NCBI GenBank assembly: GCA_003223025.1
Contig: QHXR01000003.1
Coordinates: forward strand, 216,164-268,589
From: Acidobacteriota bacterium
Lineage (GTDB): Bacteria > Acidobacteriota > Blastocatellia > Pyrinomonadales > Pyrinomonadaceae
Reading direction: 5' to 3'
DNA length: 52,426 nucleotides
Part shown: positions 26,672-35,349 of the stretch, piece by piece
Numbering within the stretch: position 1 is the stretch's first letter
Layout: each line of letters begins with the position of its first letter
Notes under the pieces: model-generated
Database searches by the model: none
The model's input: the letters and a program-made list of their open reading frames with translations, nothing else
What the model was told of the DNA's origin: nothing
Program-made: the position numbers and the translations under genes

Positions 26672-27364
26672 TTACGCGAAAGCTCGGCGCACGGAGTCGG
26701 GGAACCAATCGTTGAGATCGCGTGCGATCCAGGTCGCACCCGCTTCTCGCAGTCGATCGGCGTCGACAGTATTCGTCACGCCGAGCACAGGAAGATCTGC
26801 AGCGACCGCCGATTGGACGCCCGGAGGCGAATCTTCGATGACGACGCATTCGCTGTGGATCATCGGCAGATGACCCTGCGATGTGCGGGCAAGATCGAGA
26901 TTCCTAAAACCGAGCCGGTAGCATTCGGGATCGGGTTTACAATTCGAAACGTCCTCCGCGCTGACGATGATGTCAAAGCAGTCCGTCAAACCAGTACGTT
27001 CGAGGATGAACTCGATCTCAGGACGGCCCGACATGCTGACGATCCCGAGCGAGAATTCGCTCGCCATCTTGCGGATGAAATTTTCGACATTCTCAAACAG
27101 CGGAATGCCGTCGGCCATCAGATCGCGCCATTTCTCCGTCTTGCGTTGCGTGAGCTCGAGGATCTTGTTCGGCTCCGGAGTTCTGCCGACCCGTTCGTAC
27201 GCCGCCGCGACGAACGCTTTGTCATCCATCCCGAGGCAGTCGTAGTATTGCTCGTCAGTAAGGGCGATGTTCTCAGCCGCGAGCAATTCCTGATACGCAC
27301 GCATCTGGATCGGTTCGTCATCGATCACGACACCATTGAAGTCCATTAATATTGCTTTGATCAT
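26672..27364 (-). CDS. HAD-superfamily hydrolase, beta-phosphoglucomutase-like
   Basis: The 230-aa cap-C1 HAD enzyme starts MIKAILMDFNGVVIDDEP, with nucleophile Asp8. Position +2, normally the general acid Asp of phosphatases and mutases, is Asn here (DFN instead of DFD). Motif II is GIVSMSGRPE and the late acidic motif is VVIEDSPPGVQSA. Family members dephosphorylate or isomerise small sugar phosphates. The Asn substitution also occurs in dehalogenase-type relatives and in some uncharacterised clades, so activity may be altered. It stands alone between two repeats. Confidence 0.88.
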   Translation of the reverse strand: MIKAILMDFNGVVIDDEPIQMRAYQELLAAENIALTDEQYYDCLGMDDKAFVAAAYERVGRTPEPNKILELTQRKTEKWRDLMADGIPLFENVENFIRKMASEFSLGIVSMSGRPEIEFILERTGLTDCFDIIVSAEDVSNCKPDPECYRLGFRNLDLARTSQGHLPMIHSECVVIEDSPPGVQSAVAADLPVLGVTNTVDADRLREAGATWIARDLNDWFPDSVRRAFA

Positions 27365-27416
27365 GTTTTCGTTTCCGGAATAATCTTACCAAACCGAACA
27401 ACCCGCGGCGACGCCA

Positions 27417-27551
27417 CCGGACTGGAACGCAGGCGTCCTCGCCTGCATGAGTGCGAAGCACGAAAAAGCGATTATGATTCGATGACCGCAGCGCTGACGC
27501 CGCGGAAGCCACGGCGTTGCAGGCGGGGACGCCTGCGTTCCAGTCCGTTGA
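27417..27551. repeat. REP-like inverted repeat pair, variant with GCAGGCGTCC core
   Basis: The outer arms CGGACTGGAACGCAGGCGTC and GACGCCTGCGTTCCAGTCCG are complementary. The inner loop contains GCCGCGGAAGCCACGGCGTT, related to the inner parts of the copies at 4521 and 36199. It fills the gap between the HAD and FAD-oxidase genes. Confidence 0.85.
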
Positions 27552-27583
27552 CTAATCCGAGAGATGTCTTCGCTCTCGGTATT

Positions 27584-29119
27584 TCAGCCGAACATATTTC
27601 CCCGCCCGAGAATTCCCTTCGGATCGAATACGCGTTTGAGCTCGATCATTTCGTTCAAGTATCGCTCGCCCATCATCACGTTCAGATATTTCGCTTTTAA
27701 TTTTCCGATCCCGTGTTCGGCTGACACGCATCCGCCGAGCATGATCGCTTGAGCGATGCAGCGGCCGTAGATGTGACGAGCTCGTTCGGCCTCGGCATCG
27801 TTTTTCGGAAGAAGGTTCGCGTGCAGATGACAGTCGCCGATGTGGCCGAAGATGACGTAATCGATGCCGCTCGCGTCGAGCGTATCTTTATAGAATTTTA
27901 GGAAGCCCGGGAATTTATTATCCGGAACCGCCATGTCAGTCCCGACTTTTTTCTGTTTATGTTTCGTGATGAACTCGTTAACCGAAACCGGAAGAGCATG
28001 ACGAAACTCGCGCATCTTTTCGCGATCCTGCTCGTTTGTCGTGAACCATGATCGATCGAGGTCGGCGTTGTGTTTCTCAAGAAGAGCGTTCCAGGCTTCG
28101 AATAGTTCGTCGTCGTTTTCGGATGTAGTTTCCTGTTCGAAGAATATCGCTCCGGCCATGCCGTCGGGAGTCTCGGGAAATTTTCCTGAGATGAATTTGA
28201 GAGCTTGTGCGTCGAAGTACTCGAGAAGAGTAGCGTCAAGGGTAGCGCCAGCGTCCCGCTGGCTGTCGGGAAGGCGTCCCGCCTTCCCGCGGCGGCGAGA
28301 CGCCTCCGCGACAGCCGCCGGGACGGCGGCGTTACGGTTATCGAACGAAAGCTCGCGAACCTCGTTAACAAAGCCGAGTAAGTCTCCTTCCCTCTCAAAG
28401 AAAACGATACCGCTGAAAAGTCCTTCACGCTTCGGCAATAGAGATAACTCGATCTCGGTGATCACACCGAGCGTTCCCTCGCTTCCGATGAACAGATCGA
28501 TCGCATCCAGCGGACGAGCATTATAAAAACCGCTGACGTTCTTTCGTACGTTCGGCCGCTCGTATGTGGGGAGCTTGATACAGATTCCGGAAAACTCGAT
28601 CGACTGGCCATCGGTGCTGATCGCTTCACCACGTGAGATCTTCAGCTCGCGACCGTGGGCAAGAACGACTGTCAGAACTTTCACAAATCCGCGCGTCGCT
28701 CCGTACTTAAAACTCCTCGCACCCGACGCGTTAGTCGCGACCGTACCGCCGATCTGGCAACTCCACTCCGTCGGATCAGGTGGATAAAATAATCCTTCCG
28801 CCTCAACTGCTTTTTGAAAATCGCCGAGGATGACTCCCGGCTCGACGATCGCGGTCATCGTTTCGCGATCGATCGATTTGATCTTGTTCATCCGCTCGAG
28901 CGAGATGACATATCCGCCAAACGGAACCGCTCCGCCGACAGTTCCGGTCCGTGCACCCGAGATCGTCACCGGGGTTCCCGATGCGTTCGCCTCTCGAAGT
29001 ATTTGCGCGATGTCATCCGCCGACTCCGGCACAAAAAGTTTCTCGGCGTGTCCGCCCGGCATATTGCTCGCGTCGGTAAGATAATTTTCCAAACCGTCGT
29101 GTTGTGTTTTGACCTGCAT
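27584..29119 (-). CDS. FAD-binding oxidase, GlcD/D-lactate dehydrogenase-like, with in-frame palindromic insertion
   Basis: The 511-aa protein has an FAD_binding_4 (PCMH) domain (about 35-215: TPVTISGARTGTVGGAVPFGG, then TNASGARSFKYGATRGFV). A FAD-oxidase C-terminal domain follows, ending SAEHGIGKLKAKYL and RVFDPKGILGRGNMF. It oxidises a 2-hydroxy acid such as glycolate or D-lactate and passes electrons onward; the substrate is not determined by sequence. About 32 residues (NAAVPAAVAEASRRR, then GKAGRLPDSQR, then DAGAT) interrupt the second domain after ELSFDNR. This is an expanded version of the peptide in LysA. ATG 29119 is the only reasonable start. Confidence 0.9.
   Translation of the reverse strand: MQVKTQHDGLENYLTDASNMPGGHAEKLFVPESADDIAQILREANASGTPVTISGARTGTVGGAVPFGGYVISLERMNKIKSIDRETMTAIVEPGVILGDFQKAVEAEGLFYPPDPTEWSCQIGGTVATNASGARSFKYGATRGFVKVLTVVLAHGRELKISRGEAISTDGQSIEFSGICIKLPTYERPNVRKNVSGFYNARPLDAIDLFIGSEGTLGVITEIELSLLPKREGLFSGIVFFEREGDLLGFVNEVRELSFDNRNAAVPAAVAEASRRRGKAGRLPDSQRDAGATLDATLLEYFDAQALKFISGKFPETPDGMAGAIFFEQETTSENDDELFEAWNALLEKHNADLDRSWFTTNEQDREKMREFRHALPVSVNEFITKHKQKKVGTDMAVPDNKFPGFLKFYKDTLDASGIDYVIFGHIGDCHLHANLLPKNDAEAERARHIYGRCIAQAIMLGGCVSAEHGIGKLKAKYLNVMMGERYLNEMIELKRVFDPKGILGRGNMFG
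28241..28337. repeat. In-frame nested palindromic insertion within the FAD oxidase
   Basis: The element matches the lysA insertion but carries an extra 33-nt inner palindrome (CGGGAAGGCGTCCCGCCTTCCCG core), which adds 11 codons and keeps the frame. This indicates a palindrome inserted into a palindrome, both translated. Confidence 0.87.
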
Positions 29120-29383
29120 CTTTGAAGTGGATTATAGCAGGGCATTACCTTAGCGCCAGTAACGACGGGTCACAATCCCTCAGCCAAATGCTTCTCACCT
29201 TTGGCCGCGAAAAACCTTGTCTCGCCTTCCTCTTCTGACCTATAATCACAACGCCCTTGAGTACCCTTCTCTGCCAGTCGAGCTCGTGGTCTGGGCCGAA
29301 GACTGGCTCCGCTTACCCACCTAAACAGAGCCTCAACCCATTCGGTGGACGGCTTCAAAACCCCTAAAGGAGGCATCAGCGGC

Positions 29384-29986
29384 ATGCGAAGGATCATCGA
29401 TAGTATTCTCATTTGCACTTGCGTGATACTGCTCACGATCGTATCGGCGAATTCCCAGCAGACAACCAAAACTCCCGACAACAAAGCGAGCAAGGAACCA
29501 GGACCAGTGATAATCTGCGCCGAAAAGAACGGCCTCACCAATGAAGAAATAGGCAGGATTCTATTCCGCCACAACGAAGCTCGCGCGAAGGTCAACGCCT
29601 CCGATCTCGTTTGGGATTGCAAACTTGCCGCTACGGCGCAGGAGTGGGCGACCCGAGGTATCGCCGAACATCGCTCGGATAATTTTCTCGGCGAAAATAT
29701 ATCCGTCTCGTCGCATGCAAAAGCCAAAGCCACGCAAGGCGTAAAGCAATGGCTCCACGAAAAGAAGCGCATCGATCCCGCGACAAAGAAGTGCAAACCG
29801 GGAAAGATGTGCCTTCATTACACGCAGGTGGTTTCCGCAACAAGCGAGCGGATCGGTTGCGGTATCAACCGGGCCGCGACTGGAAAATGGAAACTGCTGA
29901 TGGTCTGCAATTACGATCCGGCGGGAAACATGGGAGTTGGTACGCTGATCGAACCTCTGAAACCCGTGTTGATCGCCGCGAGATGA
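29384..29986 (+). CDS. Secreted CAP-domain (SCP/PR-1-like) protein
   Basis: A signal peptide of about 24 residues (hydrophobic ILICTCVILLTIVSA) is followed by a CAP domain. It shows HNEARAKVNAS, a His in GIAEHRSDNFLGENI, HYTQVVSATSERIGCG and CNYDPAGNMG, the CAP1/CAP2 signatures that form the putative metal-binding cleft. Six or so Cys may form disulfides. CAP proteins act outside the cell; bacterial ones remain poorly assigned functionally. ATG 29384 is chosen because AAAGGAGG lies at 29366-29373. The 260 nt upstream to the FAD-oxidase start contain no recognisable gene. Confidence 0.88.
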   Translation: MRRIIDSILICTCVILLTIVSANSQQTTKTPDNKASKEPGPVIICAEKNGLTNEEIGRILFRHNEARAKVNASDLVWDCKLAATAQEWATRGIAEHRSDNFLGENISVSSHAKAKATQGVKQWLHEKKRIDPATKKCKPGKMCLHYTQVVSATSERIGCGINRAATGKWKLLMVCNYDPAGNMGVGTLIEPLKPVLIAAR

Positions 29987-30025
29987 ACCATGCCGAAATA
30001 GCGGCAGTATCGACATCTGCAATTT

Positions 30026-30588
30026 TTTTTGAACGCGAATCGGGCGGATTAGGCGGATTAAGACGGATCTTTTCTAAACAGATTTTCCAAGAGTTCCCCG
30101 CCCGAAATTGGCGAGCGACGTTTATTTCCGTTTGAGAAATATTTTCGTTTGAACTGAGGCTCTCTGCCAAAGTTAAACAGTAACCCTAGCTCGACATCTG
30201 TCGCACGCAGGTAATTGGTTAGCTGAGCCTCGTGTGACGGATGCAGGACTTCCGTCGCCTTCAGTTCGAGCATGAGTTTTTCCTCGACTACGAGGTCCGC
30301 AGAAAAAGTGCCGACCACATTGCTGCCGTAATACACCGCAATAGGCTTCTCGGTCTCGATCGTCAGACCGTCTCCTACCAGCTCAAGGATCATGGCATTG
30401 TGATAAATGCTCTCGATAAAACCGTATCCGAGAGCATTATAAATTTTGTAAAAGACCTTGATTACACGTCCCGAAAGTTCTTCGTCGATCATGGGAGTTC
30501 TCGCAAAAAACTGAAATAAAATTTATCGGCGCAAAAATATATCTTATCCGTTTTAATCCGCCAAATCCGCGCAATTCGCGTTCAAAAA
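30026..30588. mobile_element. Inverted-repeat-bounded unit carrying a GxxExxY gene
   Basis: The left arm at 30026-30068 (TTTTTGAACGCGAATCGGGC...) and the right arm at 30546-30588 (...CAATTCGCGTTCAAAAA) are imperfect reverse complements of about 43 nt. They enclose exactly one gene, and the gene's stop codon lies inside the left arm. A third copy in the right-arm orientation is at 30635-30667. The layout resembles a small insertion unit, but no target-site duplication is obvious. Confidence 0.55.
30058..30492 (-). CDS. GxxExxY protein (PD-(D/E)XK nuclease-like)
   Basis: The 144-aa protein carries the eponymous motif GFIESIY within ALGYGFIESIYHNAM. It continues SADLVVEEKLMLELKA, the D...ExK pattern of the PD-(D/E)XK superfamily to which this family is assigned. 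It ends with LLFNFGREPQFKRKYFSN. The biological role of GxxExxY proteins is unknown; they are scattered in many phyla and often associated with repeats. Here inverted repeats bracket the gene, and its own stop codon lies in the left arm. A cytoplasmic location is expected. Confidence 0.9.
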   Translation of the reverse strand: MIDEELSGRVIKVFYKIYNALGYGFIESIYHNAMILELVGDGLTIETEKPIAVYYGSNVVGTFSADLVVEEKLMLELKATEVLHPSHEAQLTNYLRATDVELGLLFNFGREPQFKRKYFSNGNKRRSPISGGELLENLFRKDPS

Positions 30589-30687
30589 GAGGTTGCTAAT
30601 TCGACGCTGCAGTTGGGTCGGCATGGCAGAACTCATCCGTGTTAATCCGCCCGATTCGCGTTCAAAACAACTCACTCATGTCGAGGC

Positions 30688-32715
30688 TTACCTATACTCC
30701 AGTTCCCGCTCCCGCAGATACTTTAACTTGTCTCTGATCTCCGCCGCCTGCTCGAATTTCATTTGCTTCGCCGCATGACGCATGTCCATCTCCAACTGCT
30801 GGATCGTTTCCTTCAACTGCTTCGGCGAGTACTCTTCGAACTTGTCGAGCTCGAGCGGTACCTTGAAGTAGTCGGCCTCGTATGCCGTAACGAGCGTCGC
30901 GTCGATCGACTTGATGATCGTCGTCGGCGTGATGCCGTGCTCGGTGTTGTACTGTTCCTGGATCGCTCGCCGACGCTGCGTTTCGCCGATCGCGTTCTCC
31001 ATCGACTTTGTGATCTTGTCAGCGTACAAGATCGCTTTTCCATCCGAGTTTCGCGCCGCACGTCCCATCGTCTGGATCAGCGAACGTTCGGATCTCAAAA
31101 AGCCTTCCTTGTCGGCATCGAGGATCGCGACGAGTGAAACCTCCGGAAGATCCAATCCTTCGCGGAGCAAGTTTATCCCGACCAAAACATCGAATTCGCC
31201 GCGACGCAGATCGCGAAGGATCTTAATGCGTTCCAGCGTCAGAATTTCACTGTGAAGGTAATTCACTTTGACGCCGACCTCGGCGAAATATTCGCTGAGA
31301 TTCTCCGCCATCCGTTTCGTCAATGTCGTCACGAGAACACGCTCGTTTCGTTCGGCACGCAGACGGCATTCTTCGAGAAGGTCATCGATCTGACCTGTCA
31401 CCGGACGAACCTCGACGATCGGATCGAGCAGTCCGGTGGGACGAATGATCTGCTCGATGACCTCGCCCTGCGTTCGCTGCAATTCGTATGGACCGGGCGT
31501 CGCGGATACGTAGATCGTTTGACCGATACGCCCTTCAAATTCGCCGAAGTTCAGCGGCCGATTGTCCTTCGCACTCGGCAGTCGAAATCCGTATTCGACG
31601 AGCGTTCCCTTTCGCGATTGATCGCCCTTGTACATCGCACCGAGTTGCGGAATGGTCTGATGCGATTCGTCGATGACCATCATCGCGTCCTTCGGAAGAT
31701 AATCTAAAAGAGTCGGCGGCGGTTCGCCGGGCAATTTGCCGGTAAGATGTCGCGAGTAGTTCTCGATGCCGCGACAGAATCCCATCTCCTTGATCATCTC
31801 GAGGTCGTACATCGTCCGCTGATGCAGCCGTTGTGCTTCGACGATCTTGCCTTCGTTGACGAGTAATTCTTCGTGCTCGATAAGCTCGTCGCGAATCGAT
31901 TTGACGGCGCGTTTGATCGTCGGCTTCGTCATCACGTAGTGAGTTTTCGGATAGATCGGAATACGCGTTTCGTGTTTCGCAAGAACCTCGCCGAGCAACG
32001 GATCGATCGTATAGACGGAATCGATCTCGTCGCCCCAAAATTCGATCCGATACGCCTGCTCCTGATAGCTCGGATAGATCTCGACGACGTCGCCGCGAAC
32101 ACGAAAGACGCCGCGATCGAAGTCGATGTTCACGCGCTCGTACTGCAGCTCCACTAGCTTCTGCAAAAATTCCTCGCGCTTGATCTTCATCCCCGGCTCT
32201 ACGAAGACGAGCATGTTGTAATACGCGTCGGGATCGCCGAGTCCGTAGATACACGAGACGGAAGCGACTACGATGACGTCCCGGCGCTCGAATAAAGCTC
32301 GCGTCGCGGACATCCGCAGTCGATCGATCTCATCGTTTATGGTCGCTTCTTTTTCAATGTAAAGATCGGATGCGGGAACGTAAGCTTCGGGCTGATAGTA
32401 GTCGTAGTACGAAACGAAATACTCGACCGCGTTTTCCGGAAAGAAGGTTTTGAATTCCTGATAAAGCTGCGCCGCAAGCGTCTTGTTATGCGCGAGTACG
32501 AGCGTCGGGAGCTGCGTTTCCTGAATGACGTTCGCGATCGTAAAAGTTTTTCCGCTTCCGGTGATACCGAGCAGCACCTGATCCTTCACGCCGTCGTTCA
32601 AATTCTGAACGAGCTCCGCGATCGCCTGAGGCTGATCCCCTTTCGGTACATTGTCCGATACGAGTTTGAAACCTCGGTCGGTAATGATGTTCGGTCTTGG
32701 TACTGCTTGAGCCAT
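30688..32715 (-). CDS. uvrB: UvrABC system subunit B
   Basis: UvrB is the damage-verifying helicase-like subunit of nucleotide excision repair. The 675-aa protein has Walker [11 protein letters not shown], the beta-hairpin region [12 protein letters not shown], DEx box [11 protein letters not shown], motif [14 protein letters not shown], and a C-terminal UVR domain ([20 protein letters not shown]) that binds UvrC. Length is standard. The start is ATG 32715 (MAQAVPRPN). uvrA and uvrC are not in the window. It is monocistronic, bounded by repeats on both sides. Confidence 0.98.
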   Translation of the reverse strand: MAQAVPRPNIITDRGFKLVSDNVPKGDQPQAIAELVQNLNDGVKDQVLLGITGSGKTFTIANVIQETQLPTLVLAHNKTLAAQLYQEFKTFFPENAVEYFVSYYDYYQPEAYVPASDLYIEKEATINDEIDRLRMSATRALFERRDVIVVASVSCIYGLGDPDAYYNMLVFVEPGMKIKREEFLQKLVELQYERVNIDFDRGVFRVRGDVVEIYPSYQEQAYRIEFWGDEIDSVYTIDPLLGEVLAKHETRIPIYPKTHYVMTKPTIKRAVKSIRDELIEHEELLVNEGKIVEAQRLHQRTMYDLEMIKEMGFCRGIENYSRHLTGKLPGEPPPTLLDYLPKDAMMVIDESHQTIPQLGAMYKGDQSRKGTLVEYGFRLPSAKDNRPLNFGEFEGRIGQTIYVSATPGPYELQRTQGEVIEQIIRPTGLLDPIVEVRPVTGQIDDLLEECRLRAERNERVLVTTLTKRMAENLSEYFAEVGVKVNYLHSEILTLERIKILRDLRRGEFDVLVGINLLREGLDLPEVSLVAILDADKEGFLRSERSLIQTMGRAARNSDGKAILYADKITKSMENAIGETQRRRAIQEQYNTEHGITPTTIIKSIDATLVTAYEADYFKVPLELDKFEEYSPKQLKETIQQLEMDMRHAAKQMKFEQAAEIRDKLKYLRERELEYR

Positions 32716-32735
32716 GGTTAAAACAAATCGCCTTT

Positions 32736-33001
32736 AGTCGCCAAAGGCGACACACATTAAAGCCTAGGGTTGAGTGAGCGAAGCGACGAAACCCTAGGTC
32801 AGATACCGAAGCTGATCCGTCGCTGAAAGCGACGAACAATCTAATTGATCAAACTCGACATTACACTTTCAACGCGAAGCGCAAAACTCGTGACTGTGTG
32901 GTCGCGCGTCGCTTTCAGCGACGGATTTTTATTTTGATTGTACCTAGGGTTTCGCCTCCGGCTCAACCCCAGGCTTTAATGTTGGTCACCTTCGGCGACT
33001 C
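32736..33001. repeat. Large nested palindrome, second copy of the CCTAGG family
   Basis: The left part (AGTCGCCAAAGGCGACA, then AAAGCCTAGGGTTGAG) matches the element at 12463-12677. The right part is the approximate complement, and CCGTCGCTGAAAGCGACG is mirrored inside. It fills the gap between the divergent uvrB and purC genes; their promoters must lie in its flanks. Confidence 0.82.
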
Positions 33002-33137
33002 GTGTCATAACATTTCAAATCGGAAACGCGCCTTCCAAAAATAAATTTCCGTTTTCTTTCATTTCGCAACCCCGCGACCTTTACGCTCGAACGGATTCGT
33101 AATACAGTTGTCGAACACTCTCGATCTGCATCTCTTT

Positions 33138-34043
33138 ATGACTGGCGCATCCACTGTTTCAGAGACATCAATTGTCGGCATCGAGCTCATCCATCGCGGA
33201 AAAGTGCGCGACGTTTACCAGGTGAGCGACGAACAATATCTTCTCGTCGCGACGGATCGACTCTCTGCATTCGATTGCATTCTTCCGACTCCGATCGAGC
33301 GAAAAGGCGCGGTGCTGACGGCGATCTCATCGTTCTGGTTCGACAAACTAAAAGACATCGTTCCGAATCATCTCATAACGACTGACACGAATGAGATGCC
33401 CGAATCGATCCGAAATATTCCCGAGCTCCGCGGCCGTTCGACGCTCGTAAAAAAGACAAAAGTTTTTCCGGTCGAGTGCGTCGTGCGCGGATATCTCGAG
33501 GGCTCGGGCTGGAAAGATTATCTCGCCACAGGCCGCATTTCCGGACACGAACTCCCCGCCGGTTTGAAACAGTGCTCCAAGCTTCCCGAGCCGATATTTA
33601 CACCGGCTACGAAAGCGGCCCAAGGCCACGACGAGAACATCACGGAATCTGAGTTCGCAGAGATAATCGACAAGGAGACAGCAAGTTACCTCCGATCGAC
33701 ATCTCTTGAGCTATATCAAAAAGCGAGCGAATACGCGGCCACACGCGGGATCATCATCGCCGATACGAAGTTCGAGTTCGGCATCGATAAAGACGGCGAG
33801 ATCCTGCTAATCGACGAAATTCTCACACCCGATTCATCGCGATTCTGGCCGGCCGATCAGTACGAACCGGGACACGCTCAACCATCTTTCGACAAACAGT
33901 TCGTCCGCGAATATCTCGAGACTCTCGACTGGAACAAACAGCCTCCCGCACCGCCGCTGCCGGATGAAGTAGCAGCCGCAACGACCGCGCGTTACCTCGA
34001 AGCTTTTCGACTTTTGACTGGAAAGGAGCTGCCCAAAGCTTAG
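33138..34043 (+). CDS. purC: Phosphoribosylaminoimidazole-succinocarboxamide synthase
   Basis: PurC joins CAIR and aspartate using ATP in de novo purine synthesis. The 301-aa enzyme is of the long bacterial/yeast type. Characteristic blocks are HRGKVRDVYQV, LVATDRLSAFDCILP, VECVVRGYLEGSGWKDY, KAAQGHDENIT, DTKFEFG and LIDEILTPDSSRFWP, which contain the nucleotide and substrate loops. ATG 33138 is used; the upstream TTG at 33108 lacks support. The Fis-like gene follows after only 12 nt, so the two are probably co-transcribed. Confidence 0.97.
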   Translation: MTGASTVSETSIVGIELIHRGKVRDVYQVSDEQYLLVATDRLSAFDCILPTPIERKGAVLTAISSFWFDKLKDIVPNHLITTDTNEMPESIRNIPELRGRSTLVKKTKVFPVECVVRGYLEGSGWKDYLATGRISGHELPAGLKQCSKLPEPIFTPATKAAQGHDENITESEFAEIIDKETASYLRSTSLELYQKASEYAATRGIIIADTKFEFGIDKDGEILLIDEILTPDSSRFWPADQYEPGHAQPSFDKQFVREYLETLDWNKQPPAPPLPDEVAAATTARYLEAFRLLTGKELPKA

Positions 34044-34055
34044 GGCAAAACGGAT

Positions 34056-34337
34056 ATGCGAAAGCGGATGGAATCCCTTATCGGCGAGATGCTCGACGGC
34101 CGCATCCTTCTCGAAGAAGCGATGGGCGAATTCGAAAAGATCTACATCCAAACAGCCCTCGAACGAAATTCAAATCACCTCTGCAATACCGCGACGTCGC
34201 TCGGCATCCACCGCAACACACTTTCGAAGCGCGTCGCGGACTACAACGGAAAACCAAAACCAAAGGCTAACGGAAAAGTCTCAAGGGCAAAAAAAGTTGT
34301 GCGCAAAAAACCTGTGGTAAAAGCCCGGAAGCGATAA
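34056..34337 (+). CDS. Fis-type HTH DNA-binding protein with basic tail
   Basis: The 93-aa protein has a Fis/NtrC-type C-terminal HTH (HTH_8): EFEKIYIQTALERNSNHLCN, then TSLGIHRNTLSKRV, at about residues 25-65. A strongly basic Lys/Arg/Pro/Ala tail follows (about 70-93), likely for non-specific DNA binding. It may be a nucleoid-associated or local regulator. It lies 12 nt after purC and 30 nt before REP-like repeats begin. ATG 34056 (MRKRMESL) is clear. Confidence 0.85.
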   Translation: MRKRMESLIGEMLDGRILLEEAMGEFEKIYIQTALERNSNHLCNTATSLGIHRNTLSKRVADYNGKPKPKANGKVSRAKKVVRKKPVVKARKR

Positions 34338-34370
34338 CCGGATAATCGACAACATCGAGAAGCGACGCCA

Positions 34371-34500
34371 ACGGACTGGACCGCAGGCATCCCTGCCTGC
34401 CAGTCGCGTAGCGACGAAAAGTTGCGCACTCGACAACATGAAGAAGTGCCGCCGACGGACTGGACCGCAGGCATCCCTGCCTGCCAGTCGCGTAGCGACG
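34371..34500. repeat. Two direct REP-like units upstream of the RAYT gene
   Basis: Two 46-nt copies (34371-34416 and 34455-34500), 84 nt apart, are nearly identical and in the same orientation. Each has GCAGGCATCCCTGCCTGC at its centre and ends CAGTCGCGTAGCGACG. A third, decayed copy (GGCGTTCTTGCCTGCC) lies near 34535-34565. The interval 34338-34614 is otherwise non-coding. Confidence 0.88.
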
Positions 34501-34614
34501 TAACTCACAACACTCGACAATTTCACAAAGCTTAGATCGAAGGCGTTCTTGCCTGCCAATTCGAACCGACGTAATCTATTGGCAATCTAAAAACTTTTGG
34601 AGGGCCACTCCCAC

Positions 34615-35214
34615 ATGGTCAACTACAATTTCGAGCCCCGTACAGATAGAAATGATTATGGCTGGCATAATCGTGGTTATCTTCCACACTTTGACGGACC
34701 CGAACAGACTCAGTTCATTACTTTTCGCCTTTACGATTCCATGTCTCAGCATCTTTTGGAAAAGTGGCAAAAAGAATCATTGGACGATATCCGTTTTAGA
34801 GAAAAGATAGAAAAATATTTAGACGCGGGACATGGCAGCAGTTGGTTGCGTCAACCAGAGATTGCATCCATCGTTTGCGATAGCCTGAAGTTTCACCATC
34901 AAACCAAATATGATCTCGATGCATGGGTCGTCATGCCGAATCATGTGCATGCTTTGTTGACGCCTCTTGCGGGATTCCATCTTGATCAAGTCGAACACTC
35001 GATCAAGTCTTATACCGCGACCAAGGCTAACAAAGTACTAGAACGAAAGGGGCAATTTTGGGCAGTTGAGTGCTTTGACAGGTATATACGAGATCAGCGA
35101 CATTTCAACGCCGTCGTTCGATATATCGAAAACAATCCTGTGAAAGCAAGGCTGTGCGAGCATCCGGAGGATTGGCCGTTTAGCAGTGCGGCACTTGGGT
35201 GGAAGAAAGTATGA
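34615..35214 (+). CDS. REP-associated tyrosine transposase (RAYT, Y1 HUH superfamily)
   Basis: The 199-aa protein shows the IS200/RAYT signature: N-terminal HFDGPEQTQFITFRLYDS and the metal-binding HUH motif as VVMPNHVHALL (about residues 103-113). A Tyr-containing helix follows in ECFDRYIRDQRHFNAVVRYI, then the RAYT hallmark ENNPVKARLC, ending DWPFSSA. RAYTs nick single-stranded REP hairpins and are thought to disperse them. ATG 34615 is supported by GGAGGG 10 nt upstream, in preference to TTG 34597. It lies between two REP-like units in one orientation and two in the other; the stop codon directly touches the first downstream unit. Confidence 0.93.
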   Translation: MVNYNFEPRTDRNDYGWHNRGYLPHFDGPEQTQFITFRLYDSMSQHLLEKWQKESLDDIRFREKIEKYLDAGHGSSWLRQPEIASIVCDSLKFHHQTKYDLDAWVVMPNHVHALLTPLAGFHLDQVEHSIKSYTATKANKVLERKGQFWAVECFDRYIRDQRHFNAVVRYIENNPVKARLCEHPEDWPFSSAALGWKKV

Positions 35215-35346
35215 CGTCGCGACGCGACTGGCAGGCAGGGATGCCTGCGGTCCAGTCCGTCGACTTCGGTTAGTCGAATTGTCGATCGTTGGGAGTTATG
35301 TCGCTACGCGACTGGCAGGCAGGGATGCCTGCGGTCCAGTCCGTTG
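35215..35346. repeat. Two REP-like units downstream of the RAYT gene, inverted
   Basis: Copies at 35215-35262 and 35300-35346 read GCGACTGGCAGGCAGGGATG, then CCTGCGGTCCAGTCCGT. They are the reverse complement of the upstream units at 34371 and 34455. The first begins at the nucleotide after the transposase stop; the second ends 4 nt before the MOSC gene stop. Confidence 0.9.
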
Positions 35347-35349
35347 AAC

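Noticed and set aside
29170-29796. 208-codon minus-strand gene opposite the CAP protein
   Set aside because: It is antisense to the well-supported CAP gene and its translation has no coherent domain.
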